Positions 32,897 to 44,661 of a stretch of DNA of 64,000 bases are shown here, piece after piece. The translations under genes were made by a program, and so were the position numbers. The notes below the pieces were generated by a model. The model was given only the letters and a program-made list of their open reading frames with translations. It had not been told where the DNA came from and ran no database searches. How positions within the stretch are numbered: the stretch's first letter is position 1; every line of letters begins with the position of its first letter. The stretch is from Leucocoprinus leucothites (taxonomy: Eukaryota; Basidiomycota; Agaricomycetes; Agaricales; Agaricaceae): positions 372,001 through 436,000 of the forward strand of contig JAACJO010000018.1 of assembly GCA_013368445.1 (NCBI GenBank). The letters are read 5' to 3'.

Positions 32897-33955
32897 AGAG
32901 GCTACGTGCCCAGAAATTATGTCATTGGAAGATTACGAACCTGGGGTGGGGCGTGCAGGTCCAAGGCGGTGCAAGCTATGCCAGCTTTTGATTCGCTCTT
33001 CCGATCCGAGCATGTCAAGCTGCGGAGCGTTAATTCCCCTTCTTGGAAGCTAAATCGACTTGGATTAGGAGTCAGAGGCGCAGCACTCTGACCGTCACGA
33101 AGATGGAGCCATAAGCGCGCAGGAAACTCTGGAAAACCTCATCAGCGTTCATCAAAGAAGCACTCGTGGATCGTCACCTGGCAGCCGAATATAGCGGTCG
33201 ATGTCGAAATTTAGTTCAAGAAGTCGCACCCGATTACAGCGGTCGTCAAAAACAAATTTCTCTTACTCGTCTGCTACGTCAGGTACGAAAATGTCAGTTC
33301 GAGGTATTGTTCCTGTCACTCTACTTCGACATCCGAAACAAACTGGAGACCCAAAATTTGGAAACCCCTTGGCTACATGCCACTCTGTACAAAGAAGGCT
33401 TAGTGGGGCTTAAAATGACTATTGCAACTTGAAAAAGAAAATTTCCAAAGCGACTTGATTTACGACTTGTATCCCTTGAGCAAAAATTTTCCCGGCCACC
33501 ATGTGTTCCAATATACGATGATTGCTCCCAGCTTCTCCAAAACACAGGGTCAGGATCGAATCAAAGTCAACGGCGTTCTTTCTAAAAGATGCAATACACA
33601 AACCCGTCGTGCGAATCCCAAAAGTCGGGGATTGTCATGTACCGAAGAAGTTTTCGGACATCAAACCGAGGAGGCGGGATTAGGGAGCCGCTTCGTGACG
33701 GATCAATCTTTAACATCATATCTAATCAGCTCCAGCATTACTATTTCCCCTCCCATCGCTCTTTCCAAAGTTACGGATTTATGATGTCAACTTTCTTGAG
33801 TGAATCATCCTTGCTCAGTTGTTCGCACAAGCTTGTGTCCGGCATCTCTATCACGCCTCAAGAATGGAAGTCAAGCGGATCTTTGAAAACGTAGTTCCGT
33901 GGGCAAGCAATCAACGGATCAATTTGATTGATGAGCTTTCAGATTTCAGCGCTCA
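32897..33955 (-). repeat. R segment, copy 1
   Basis: About 1 kb nearly collinear with 43155-44205. On the minus strand two overlapping short frames (33321-33545 and 33419-33601) are open in both copies despite divergence; one reads LCFGEAGSNH. It may be the remnant of a gene's terminal exon, but no family is recognised. It ends at the deletion that removed HET-alpha. Confidence 0.6.
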
Positions 33956-33959
33956 GCAG

Positions 33960-34053
33960 TGAGGGCCCTTTTAAGCCGGATTCCTCCTGAAGCAGGCGCA
34001 TTGGCCGGACATTCTCCCTGGAGATACGTCAGGATTCAGTAATTTTAGACGTG
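33960..34053 (-). pseudogene. HET-alpha remnant (first ~30 codons)
   Basis: Aligns with 46782-46875, the 5' end of the intact HET-alpha gene, and continues into the matching 5' flank. The start codon is mutated (ATG to ACG on the minus strand) and everything beyond about codon 30 is deleted, joining directly to the R segment. Confidence 0.75.
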
Positions 34054-35804
34054 AAGGCAACTTAAACGTAATCTATGTGCTTCAGCGGATTATCAGCCGG
34101 ATTTGAACCTGAAGCACTCACACAGGGAGCTGTCGAGTGAATCTGAATTAAAAAGAGACTCGTAAGGATAATAGCGTTGCGATGAATCGTCAGTTGTTTG
34201 AAGCGTACCTTATTTATCCTCGGCGAACTCACTAAAAGCTCATAAGGCCACAGGAACAATGCTATTTTCTTCGTTTGGCATTCAGATTTCCCGACGTCGC
34301 CATCCTTCTCCAGGTTCTCGGAGCCGTGGCGGTTTCATGAAACTACCCATCAGCGGTAAAATTGGCACAAGAAGTACTTTAGTATTTGTTGCTTGCTTGT
34401 TCAAATCATATACAGCTTCCAAACACAACAAAAGAACCACCTATGCCTTGTGACAAATGGTGTAGATTAGTGACGAGAGAAGCAAATCCTTTATGCGTCA
34501 AGTAATCAGTCAACTTGGAAAGCATTGTGATTTTCTCTTGCTTTGTACAATGACGGTGTTAAGTTTTAGATTACTTCACCATTCGTGGTACCTTCAAAAG
34601 GATAGATAGTGGCCTTGCCCGTGATCACGAAATATTCTTGGTTTATGAAAATCTTTGTTTTATTTTTATGTCCTAGGGCGGATCACCACGGCTACTAATG
34701 CATGACCAAAGACAAACCTCACCATTACCTTCTTCTCATCGATATATGAGAGAAATGAGTTTAACATCTCATCATTTTTTCATTATTCCCCACGTGCTGT
34801 TCATTCCAAGCACTGGTGTCTTTCTCGTCAAATGGCGACGATTTACGCTCATAGGGGCTTGGCACCATGCTGGTAGCTACCCTGTGGCAGATTCACGTCC
34901 TATTGCAGGGATTGAACTTACAGATGCAGTGAGGGGTCCCAGGCCCTCAATTTTCCATCAGTTTTCTGGATGAAACGACTCGCGTTTTGGCTCGTGGGTT
35001 TAGCTCACCGCTCAAGGGCTAGAGTAATATTCCTCGCCATCTCGAACAAGCGTTATCAAAAATGGTTTGGCGCGGATGTCACCTGATGATTACCAGCTAT
35101 TCCATATACATAATAGATTGGCGAATCTTGTTTCCTTAGAGTATCGTGGACCCTGGATCGGTCGTGCAAAGAGTGGCTGATAGTAGAACATGCATATTGA
35201 TCTTGCCTCTGGGCCTAGAACAACCGATGGGCGAAACTAAATTGATCATTATGGTTGTCGCACTGCACCCGATAAGAAAGGTCAAAACAGTTTCGCGGAG
35301 AAACAATCAATGGGTCATGGTCAGAGTTGATGCCAGATTGAGCGTTCAGGCGTTCACAGGCTGGACAACCCACATTCTCACAGAAGCTTGTGTAGTGATC
35401 CCAGGAAACAAAAGCATTGGCAAACTTATGTTCGTATCAACTCGAGCAATGAGATTTCCGCAGAAAATCAGTGGCCACAATATGTACGCGATCCATTGGA
35501 ATCATACAGCAAGCATAAACAGTGATAATTTACTAGTTAGCAAGGAATCAGACTTCGAGCTCAAGCCAGGCAAAACTTCATGTTGAAAAAAAAAAAAGAA
35601 CATAGAGAGAAGTTCTGAAATTCAAGTAAAAAGATGGAGGAAAATAATAATAAAGAGATGTTCTGAAATTAAGGTAAAGTACGAAGAAAAAACTAGGAAA
35701 AGAGAGAGAGAGAGAGAGAGAGGGAGAGCGGAGGGAGTTCAGGGGGAGAGTATCAACGGACTCTAATAAACTTGTATACCAGAGCAGGTCAAAATCCGTT
35801 TGTA
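34054..35804. other. Spacer between HET-alpha remnant and HET-beta pseudogene
   Basis: Counterpart of 46876-48531. The central part (about 34600-35590) also resembles the spacers upstream of HET-beta (38440-39350 and 51330-52370), so it belongs to an older repeat. It ends in A-rich and GA-rich low-complexity DNA. Short ORFs are not conserved between copies. Confidence 0.55.
35701..35722 (+). repeat. (AG)n microsatellite
   Basis: An uninterrupted AG dinucleotide run of about 11 units lies about 80 bp downstream of the HET-beta pseudogene stop. The matching place in the right unit (about 48410-48450) has an impure CAGAGT/AGAGAC repeat instead. Confidence 0.85.
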
Positions 35805-38029
35805 TTAAACTCCAGGCTCTCCTTCCTTCGGGACGCGCCTCCCAACGGATGAACTTGGGTAGGGTAACTTCCAATTGCGTCGCCCATCGGTTGATGTCTT
35901 GGGCTTACCGCCCACATATACAGTTCCCGAACCTTCTGACTGTGCCAACGCAAAAGGTGGTAAATTGGCCATCCCGACCTTGGTCGCAATAGTGGACCTA
36001 ACCTCCTTTTCTTCCCGATCCAATAGCATGCACGTTATCCCACTTCCGTGGACCGCCAATATGACCATATCGTTTGGTCGGCTGGTCACTATTGCCTTTG
36101 TCCAAACTCCAGTTCGCAGATCAATCAGCGTTACACCATAAGGCTGCATAGGGGTGTTGTCGTTTTTGGGATCCCAGGAACCCCATTGCGGAATAAGTTG
36201 GCGAGGACCCCACTCAGCTGCTGAAAGATCGAAAGCAGGATCCTGAGATTCTATCCATCGGTGTGAATCACCACCAGGGACATTATGGTCTTCAGCGACG
36301 AACCACATATCCTGCTTCACAAAAATGGTCCCGACCAGTAATTCGAATATAACATACACAATTGCCACGAGCCAAATGATCACGATTGCAGCAGCAACGT
36401 TTATGGCGAAAACAGCGAGTCCGATTATGATCGGGACGATGGCACTTCCAATCATCCATCGCTTGAGGCTTTTCATTTCGCGACGGTGATACAGGGCGCT
36501 TGAATCACGCTGAAGCCAATGGGTGAGCGCGATGGATTTAGGGGAAATAATGGAGAGAGCAGGTTCACGAGGAGAATCTCTGTCCCTACGAATTTGGATG
36601 GGAATAGACGTAACAAGGGCTTCGAGGCGTTCTGATCCTTCTTTAGGAGCGATTGGCTCACCCCACCACCTATAATTCTGGACGGTTGGATCGGCGAGTT
36701 TGCATACAGCAACGAGGAGTGTAGTGTTGTAGTACCCTTGGTTCAGCTCTAGCAACCAAGCAAGGTCCGCCCAACCGTTGATTCCGTGGAGGTCGTCCAA
36801 TTGTGATCTCCGCGGTAAGAGACCATTCAAGGCTTTACCGAGGAATCGATGATCATTGAATTCACCAGCCTTGTCTCTGCGAATGGCTTCAACTACAAGG
36901 GAGTGAATTGCCGACTGCCAGGGAACCGCACCGGAGTTTGTTGCGTGCTGCATGATGTTGTATAAATGCCACATCTTCTTCACTGCAGCATGAGCTTGCA
37001 TGTCGGCGCGAAACTCTTGACCAGGAACAACAACGATGTGAGAACTGGGTTTCTGGGTGTCCCAATCCTTGGAACGGGTCATCGCGAGGACTTTCTGGGT
37101 GTACAAAATCTCTCCCAGAGTGAATAATCGTTGACACCAAGGGCAGTCGAAACCAGTGTGGTCACAGTCTTCGACGTGGCAGAAGACGACGACTTGCTCT
37201 GCCCGCCTGAAGATATCTGCGAGCTGTCCGAGCTCAGTGTCCCGCTGCTCCTTGCGTTCCTCCTCGTTTGTGATTTCTTCATCGGAGAGACAGAATTCAT
37301 CCAGCCAGATAAATTCTATGTCGTTTCCCTCGCTGTTGACCGTCTCCCTCGTGCGTGCATATTCGTCCAAAACCACCTGCGCTATCCTCTTGCGGCTGGC
37401 GAGGCTATATTTGCGCTTCCCACCCGGAGTGATGTCCGGCTGGGAATCAAGCTTTCCCCAGACGCTTTGAAAATCTCGTTTGCACTATCGAACGCGTAGC
37501 TGATAGCTGTGTATCTGGGAAGCTGGCTTCGCCCCTTGAGCACGCTGTTCTTTCGGGATTGATTGGAACCATTCCCTTCTTCCTTCTTTTCCCTCTCCCA
37601 CTCGTACTTGACTTGATGTTGGGATACAATCGTCTTGCCTTGAAATTCTACCTTCAATAACCAATGCGGTTTGTTCCCTGTAACGGCATATTGACCACTC
37701 GATGGGACTTTCAGGGTTCCTTTCTCGAGTATCAGTGAACCCGGAGACTCCAACAGAACTGCATCTGGAGTATCCGCCCATTCTAATCCCCACAAGATTC
37801 GCTTAATCAATTCTTTGGCCGGCCTCACGCTAGCCGACGGGAGAAAGGGCCATATCGGTGCTAGGCAGATCGCGAACAAAAGGCGGAGAAAGTTGGCAAT
37901 GCCGTGCCATGCACTGTCAGGGTTTTGACCGAATAAAAGAGGTCCTCTTACGCCACGCTCCTCCTGGAGAAGGCGTCCTGGCCGGACATTTTTTGTGAAA
38001 ATGCGCCAGGACTCGGAGAGACTAGACAT
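35805..38029 (-). pseudogene. HET-beta pseudogene (single 1-nt frameshift)
   Basis: Collinear with the intact 741-aa HET-beta at 48532-50757 over its full length, with the same start (MSSLSESWRIF at 38029) and stop. A single base is missing near 37455: the coding strand reads TCTGGGGAAAGCTTG where the intact copy reads TCTGGGCAAAAGCTCG. The frame therefore breaks at about residue 190, just after YTAISYAFDSA. The downstream frame stays open for more than 520 codons, so the lesion looks young relative to the duplication, or the second part is still translated. A sequencing or assembly error is possible. Confidence 0.8.
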
Positions 38030-39356
38030 GAAGCGAGCTTCAGAGTCACCGCGCTCCAGTTAATTACAGTTCTAGGTAAATTTGGAGGACTCACAAGAGG
38101 GACTGTTGAGTGATTTTACAGCGGAGAGAGACTAGCAGGGACAACTGCGAGTCGCTGAGCCGCCACCTGTGCAGAGAGTACCTTATTTATGCTGTATACA
38201 TCCTCGGCGAATCCACTGACAGGCTGGGAGAGAGAAGTGATGGAAAGCAAAACTACATGTTAAACATTCTGAACATTCTGCCAAATTTGGAGGCAACGGG
38301 GATCTTCTCTTACCATGTATGATGTGTGATGACAGAGACATGTCGCAGGTAACATAGCCATTTAGACTAGCGGGTTCTATGGCCACGAATGCCAGACCTT
38401 CAAAGGACTAGATCCAGGACCAGGGCAGAGATAAATCAGGTTCGCGATCGTGAAAACAGTTTTCATTGGTGAGGGTCTTGTTCCTCACGCATAGCCGAGA
38501 GCACAGCTCGCCTTTCTAATGCATGGAAGCCAAGATTTGACACTGATATCATTCCTTGATTATTTCATTCCAAGTATTACCATCCTCGTAAATAGAATGA
38601 CCCATTGAACGCGTGATTCCTGGATTCTAAGTCTGCGTGCTCCGTTAGTACAGTACCCTGGGATGGATTCACGACGTTCTATTGCAAAACATGAACTTAC
38701 GGAAGTAGTAAGAGACCCAGGCCTCCATTTTGTGCGTCCGTTCGCCGAAAGTAATGTCGTGTTTGAGTTCTCATGTTCAATTCGGCGACCCACGGACCTC
38801 GTCATCGCCTGTACTAAAAATGGTTTCTGACAAGAATGTGGTTTGATCACAGCTATCGGATTGATTGATCTTGTCTCCTCAAAGTATCACAGGTTCCCCG
38901 GTCGCACGAATGGGTTCCCGAGTAGAACATTTTGTCGCAACAGCTTGTCATGTCATCATCGTAGGTGGTAGCGTGGGTCTGAAAGGTAGGGTGAAAGGTA
39001 TCATATTGTGACACTTCGCCGAAATTAGAAATATGGCTTCTAATTGTGAAACTGCGCAATTTCTGAGTCAAGCTACGAGCTACAAATCGGTTCGTTGTAA
39101 AAATTAGACAACAATAGGTGGTGGAGAAATCGGGTGGATGGAAGGGTGGTGAGAGGATGAGTTTAATATGATTTGACCGGCGGATCCAGAATGGTATTGA
39201 CGGGGTGAAGCTGGGTTTGATCATCGTGAATAACTGTTGTATTGCGATAGAAGGTGGATCGCATTCTCCTGATAGAAGTGGTAGGTAGTGGGAGTCCGTG
39301 AGTAATTTTACTCTTATTTGCTACATAGAGCAGGGAGTATAGCCCTATTGCTCGGG
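38030..39356. other. Spacer upstream of HET-beta pseudogene
   Basis: Counterpart of 50758-52385 and, more distantly, of 34600-35590 and 47390-48350. No conserved ORF was seen. It probably contains the HET-beta promoter and relics of an older duplication. Confidence 0.5.
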
Positions 39357-40598
39357 TTAAACATCCCGTCGCTGACGTTTGGAATTCTGTAGCTCAAGCA
39401 TCAGGCACTCTATAATCACCTCATATGTTAGCCTTAATTCTTGTGCACAGAGAAAATCGCTTACCGGCTGAGTTCGGGTCCTTCTTTGGAGCGCTTGTCT
39501 GAAGACATCATTAGCAGTCTGATGTCTCGGATGCACACCAGCGGCGAGGGTATTCTCTGATTCCAAGATTTTACTCAGCCACTGGAAGTCGACGTGAGTC
39601 CCATCTGGGTCTGGTAGCGCCGCCTCCACAAAACCAATGGAAATGCAACCTGTCTTCTGACAAATTGCGGTCACCATATCCAGAATACTCATACGCCTTT
39701 CTGCCGTCTCAAGGGGCTCCATGAATGAAACCTGAGGCAAAGGAGTACGAATCATTGTGATGATTTCTGAAGCAATAGTACCGAAGAGGAAAGTGAGAGA
39801 TACGAGGAGTCCGTTAGCTGGTGATAGGACACCGCCAAGTCTGAGGGCCATATTTCCGATCTGGAGGGACACACGGAATGTGGTCTCGAATATCCGCCTG
39901 TAACCTTTCCGCAGAACCCTCATAGGCACTGCAGCATCCTCGAGGCTGAGGTAAGGGTTATCGTTGGCGGGTCTGCTTTGATTTGGGTGGTGGGAAATCA
40001 AAAGAAAATGAGTGGTAGTCATGCCCTTATGTAGGACATAGTTCCGTGCCCTGGCTACTGAGCGGGGTGGTCTATATGTTGGAAACTTCCACGCATAATA
40101 ACCCTCCATGAATTGGAGGAAAATGCCAAGGAGGATGAGGGCACCTTCACGGGGTTGGTGGTGGGCGATTGCCCAAAATCCGAGTACTGCTTGAGTAAAG
40201 ATAACACAAATAACCGCAAGGTGCTGCCAAGTGAAGGTGCTCGTAAACTGAGCCTCCTCCAGCTTGACTTCCATGACACCATTAGGAAGTTCCTCATGGG
40301 TCATAGTGTAGAGTGCATGCATCCACGGCGCGATCACCGTTCGAGTAGCACCGGAATCAATATCAGTAAGCCGAAGGTCATTGACGAGGAGGCGCTGTGG
40401 ATAATCGTCGTCAACGGGGTTTTCTTGCCAGCCCAGAGACATTGGCATAGGTAGAAACCGACATGCTGGGCGAAACATGTGCTTGAGCCCGACCATGCGC
40501 TTGGGCATCATCGTAGCAGCGACCTCAACATAATTAAGAGGACTTTGAGTGGGGTCGATTTTGTTGCGCATTTCATCGAGGTCCTTCGTGATGCCCAT
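39357..40598 (-). CDS. Membrane protein of unknown function (copy 1)
   Basis: Chosen start MGITKDLDEM at 40598; an upstream in-frame Met at 40658 gives a Ser/Pro-rich extension that looks like 5' leader. A 45-bp intron (39420-39464) can be removed in frame, giving 398 aa ending VIIECLMLELQNSKRQRRDV. Hydrophobic segments lie at about 126-145, 150-168 and 256-282. Other conserved tracts are ESENTLAAGVHPRHQTAND and PSYVEVAATMMPKRMVG-like sequence near the N-terminus (VEVAATMMPKRMVG). No known domain was recognised. It is head-to-head with the DBP4 pseudogene and downstream of it, on the same strand, lies the HET-beta pseudogene. The copy at 52386-53597 is about 90% similar by eye but has a changed C-terminus. 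Confidence 0.65.
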   Translation of the reverse strand: MGITKDLDEMRNKIDPTQSPLNYVEVAATMMPKRMVGLKHMFRPACRFLPMPMSLGWQENPVDDDYPQRLLVNDLRLTDIDSGATRTVIAPWMHALYTMTHEELPNGVMEVKLEEAQFTSTFTWQHLAVICVIFTQAVLGFWAIAHHQPREGALILLGIFLQFMEGYYAWKFPTYRPPRSVARARNYVLHKGMTTTHFLLISHHPNQSRPANDNPYLSLEDAAVPMRVLRKGYRRIFETTFRVSLQIGNMALRLGGVLSPANGLLVSLTFLFGTIASEIITMIRTPLPQVSFMEPLETAERRMSILDMVTAICQKTGCISIGFVEAALPDPDGTHVDFQWLSKILESENTLAAGVHPRHQTANDVFRQALQRRTRTQPVSDFLCAQELRLTYEVIIECLMLELQNSKRQRRDV

Positions 40599-40918
40599 GA
40601 TTGAAGAAAGAGAAGGAGGGGTATGAGAAGGAAGTGAGTGACTGAATGAGACTGTCAATATGTAGGCTGGGCAAGTAGGAATCGCGACCTTGAGCTTTAA
40701 TGAACATCTTCATCTTTGGTAATAGGTTACTTGCGCCACGGAGATCTTGAACTTCGATATGATGGACGATGGTGAACAGATGTCAACAAGGCATGGGCAT
40801 TGTTGTCTGATTGTCACCTGCCAGGTTGTCACAGCGTGAGGTGATTGATGGTTCTCCAAAAAGCCATCATTTTCATCTTTTCATTGTTGATACATTAATC
40901 CTACTCAATATCGGAACC
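40599..40918. promoter_or_regulatory. Bidirectional promoter region, left unit
   Basis: About 320 bp between the membrane-protein start and the mutated DBP4 start, conserved with 53598-53912. Conservation of this block, compared with the decayed DBP4 body, could reflect its use by the membrane-protein gene. Confidence 0.4.
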
Positions 40919-43154
40919 AACGGGTACAAGATCTTCAAGACAGAATGCTCGACGAAAATTGCATAAGAAGCAAAACAAGCTGTCAGAAAATCTGGAAAAC
41001 TCAAACGACAAACAGAAAAGTAGAAGGTCGAAGAGGTGGATAAACTAGCCCTAGAAAACGTGAGTGAGATTTTCCTTTGTTAATTGTGCTTATATAAATT
41101 AAAGTATGTGCAGAATCCACCAGACGATTTAAAGCTTTTGGCGGATCTCCCGATTTCAGAAAACACTAAGCGAGGTGCGCGAAATACAAGTATTTTGCTT
41201 ATAATTCGATCGTTGAGGAGACTTGGACAGGGTTGAAGAAGGTTTACTTTGTAGAAATGATGGACATCCAAGCAAAGAGTGACCCGACTGTGTTGAAGGG
41301 GAAAACATTCTAGGAGCAGCTCGTACCGGAAGCTGCAACACCTTGGCATTTTAATTCCAGTGCTGGAAATGTTGTATCGTCGAGAATGGGGTGCTATGGA
41401 TGGCCTTGGGGCATTAATTATCTCACCTATACGAGAATTGGTTTGTGCATTGTTAATCGCCAGTGCGGCGTAGGCTCATGCAAAAGTCAGACGGGTCAAA
41501 TTTTCGAAGTATTACGTTCGACTGGAGGCTACCACTCACTCTCTGTCGGCTTGGTCATCGGAGGAAAGAATTTGAAGGACGAAGGGGACAAACTGTCTCG
41601 CATGAATGTCCTTGCTGCAACACCTGGTCGTCTACTGCAACGTATAGATCAAACAGTGGGTTTTGATGCTGACAATCTCCAAATGTTCAGTGAGCTTTAT
41701 TCCCTCTCACTGCGTCATGTGTATAGCTCATACTTTTCCTGCCAGTGCTCGACGAAGCTGATTGAATACTCGACATGGGTTTCCAACGCACCCTTTCTGC
41801 TCTTCTATCCCACCTTCCAAAATCTCGACAAACCCTTCCCTTTTCCGCGGCACAAACTCCAAGATTCGACAGAATAAAACTCAGAGCATTGAGAATCAGC
41901 CGCAAAACCTGGCATTCCAGGATCCAGAAATTAAATATCTCGGCCAACGAGTATGTTATCATTTTATCGTTGGATCATTATTTGTTAATACGTTTTCAGG
42001 CATTCGTATCGTACCTGCGATCCATATACCTTCAAAAAAAACAAGTCGATATTCAAAATAGACGAACTACCCGTCGAACGCTTTGCCGGGTCATTTAGTC
42101 TTCCGGGAGCACCTAAAGTCAAGGTTTTGAGCAAGGAAGCTGCGAAACGGCGGAAGAATGCTTCAAGAACAACCGAGGAGGCCGAGGCTAGGAAGGCAAA
42201 CGAGAGTTTGAAATCTACGAAAAAGGCGCCAGCACCGAGCATACAGAAAGCGTTGACTTTGACGAGAGCGACGGGCCAGATGACTCTAGTGAGGGGAGCG
42301 AGGAGTCGGATAGCGAAGATGTATCCTCTGGCAAGGATCAGGTTGATGAGGGGGCACCCGTGTCAGGCAAAGCCAAGAAGGTTTGTTCTTGCCATCTTGG
42401 ATTCAGAACGCTGCTCAACAAGACCCGTCAGGCTCGGGCTGTACGAACGAAGTATGACCGCATGTTCGAGCGCAAGAACCAGAACATTCTATCCGAACAT
42501 TATTCAAAACTCATATCACACGATGATGCCTCGGACTCGGAAGACGACTTCATTATGCTTAACAAGCAGACCATGACCTCGACGACCTCGACTCGACCAA
42601 TCAAAAACATTCAAACCCCCAGCGAATAACGGCGACTATACTACAATATCCCAGGAAGATCTTGCCATGCATCTTTCAAATCGTAAACTCAAAATGAGCA
42701 AGGGAAAACGTACTATTGCCACCGGCGGCGTTAACACTAAACTTATCTTTGACGAGGAAGGCGAGGCTCATCAACTCCATGAGCTGGAGGACTTCTTGGT
42801 GCGAAGGAAAGAAGTTTGTTGAGGGTGAGAGGATGAAAATTAAGGTTATTGATGTTGTGGATCGTGAGGAAGCACGAGAAAAGAAGAGAGGGGGGAAGAG
42901 GAAGAGAAAGGAGAGGGAAAGAACTGTGAGTAGTTTCTCATTTTCGTTACATGGCGATTTGGTTTTGATCTTGTTCTTGCGCCCTTCCTAGATAAACGGG
43001 GACGATGAAGGCGGGCCTACTTCGGTGATAGAACCCGCTGAGGAAGGCGGTAGTTATGTCTCACCAGAGTTTGGCCCACCCTCGGAGAGCGATGAGGAGC
43101 CATTGTCATTCTCTCCGAGAAAGAAGGCCATGTTTGGAGAGTGCCCGGCCAACA
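40919..43154 (+). pseudogene. DBP4 RNA-helicase pseudogene
   Basis: Aligns with the intact DBP4 at 53913-56777. Lesions seen: the start codon is ATA instead of ATG; a TAG replaces a Gln codon in exon 1 (AAAAGTAGAAG versus AAAAGCAGAAG); Walker A GSGKT reads GSCNT and a stop follows soon after; about 560 bp covering most of the helicase C-terminal domain is missing at about 41860; several smaller indels occur later. It is cut off at the duplication breakpoint before the final codons. Several exon and intron boundaries are still recognisable. Confidence 0.9.
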
Positions 43155-44205
43155 AGAGGCTATGTGCCCCGAAATTATGTCATTGGAAGTTTACAAACCT
43201 AGGGTGGGGTGGTCCAAGGCTGTGCAAGCGATGCCAACTTTTGATGCATTCCGTCCTTCCGATCCGAGCATGTCACGCTGCGGAGTGTTAATTCCCCTTC
43301 TTGGAAGCTAGATTGACTTGCATTAGGAGTCAGAGGCGCAGCACTCTGACCGTCACGAGGATGGGGCCCTAAGCACGGAGGAAACTCTGGAAAACCTCAG
43401 CGGGCGCTCATCAAAGAAACGCTCATGGATTGTCACCCGAGTATAGTGGCCGAGGTCGAATTTTAGTTCAAGCACTCGCACCCGATTACAGCGGTCGCCA
43501 AAAACAATTTCTGTTACTCGCCCACTATGTCAGGTACAAAAACGTCAGTTTGAGGTATTGTTCCTGCCACTCTATTTGAACGTCCGAAACAAATTGGAGA
43601 CCGAAAATTTGGACACCCGTTGGCTACATGTCACTATGTACAAAGAAGGCTTAGTGGAGCTTAAAATGACTATTGCAACTTGAAAAAGAGAAGTTCCAAG
43701 GCGACTTGATTTGCAACTTGTATCCCTTGAGCAAAATTTCTCCCGGCCACCGTGTGCTTCAATATAGCATGGTTGCTCCCAGCTTCTCCAAAACACAGAG
43801 TTAGGATCAAGTCAAAGTCAACGGCGTTCCTTCTAAAATATGCAATACACAAATCCGTCGTGCGAATCCCAAAAGTCGGGGATTGTCATGTACCGAGAAG
43901 TTCTCGGACATCAGACCGAGGAGGCGGGAGTAGAGGGCTGCTTCGTGACGGATCAATATCTTTAGCATCGTATCTAATCAGCCCCAGCACTACTTCCCCT
44001 CCCATCGCTCCTTCCAAAGTTACGAATTTATGATGTCAACTTTCCTGCGTGAATCATCCTTGCTCAGTCGTTCGGGCAACCTTGTGCCCGACATCTCTAT
44101 CACGTTTCGAGAATGGAGGTCAAGCGGATCTTTGAGCAAGCAGTTCCGTGGGGAAGCATCAACGAATTAATTTGATTGATGATCTTTTAGCACTTAGCAG
44201 TCAGA
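43155..44205 (-). repeat. R segment, copy 2
   Basis: Partner of 32897-33955. The minus-strand frames 43572-43796 and 43670-43852 match those of copy 1, including LCFGEAGSNH and NFAQGIQVANQVALELLFFK. It lies downstream of HET-alpha. Unknown; perhaps a gene fragment. Confidence 0.6.
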
Positions 44206-44661
44206 GGCTGGATATACTTACTTCAAGTTGGTCAGTATTCTCGCAGAAGCCCCTGAGCAGTGGTCTCACCGAACAGCGTAGGGAAAGATTATCTTCTTAT
44301 TGAGTCGGGGGATAAACTTTCCCTATCATAGCAGTGACAATAGTGTAATGGTGTAGTACATCCGTCGGATTATATAACGAACATTAACGGCGAAAGTTCA
44401 GTAGCGAGGAATCATTGAGCCAGTCAAAACTCCAGGCTGAGAGCGAGAGAACGTGGGGAAAGAAGTAATGAGCGGAAGTATATAAAGAGATAACGAGCAG
44501 AAATAAATAATGTAGGGGGAAAGGAATGCAGGAAGAAAGGGAGAGAGAATCTCAGTAAAACAGAACGGAATAGAAAAAATAGAGAGAAAAGGGGAAGAAA
44601 TCAGAGTATCGATAAGATCTAATGCATTTGTTTCCAATCAGCTCACCAAAACCGACTGGGA
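44206..44661. other. 3' flank of HET-alpha, purine-rich
   Basis: A GA-rich low-complexity stretch (about 44430-44600) similar in character to the 3' flanks of both HET-beta copies. No gene was seen. It is absent from the left unit, inside its 2.6-kb deletion. Confidence 0.5.

Larger units (their letters stand above)
32897..43154. repeat. Tandem duplication 2, left (decayed) unit
   Basis: Matches 43155-56777 in order and orientation: R segment, HET-alpha, spacer, HET-beta, spacer, membrane protein, DBP4. It is shorter (10.3 versus 13.6 kb) because about 2.6 kb of HET-alpha and about 0.56 kb of DBP4 have been lost. At the junction, DBP4 sequence GCCAACAAGA runs straight into the R segment (AGAGGCTATG). 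All three boundaries (32897, 43155, 56775) share AGA. Confidence 0.88.
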
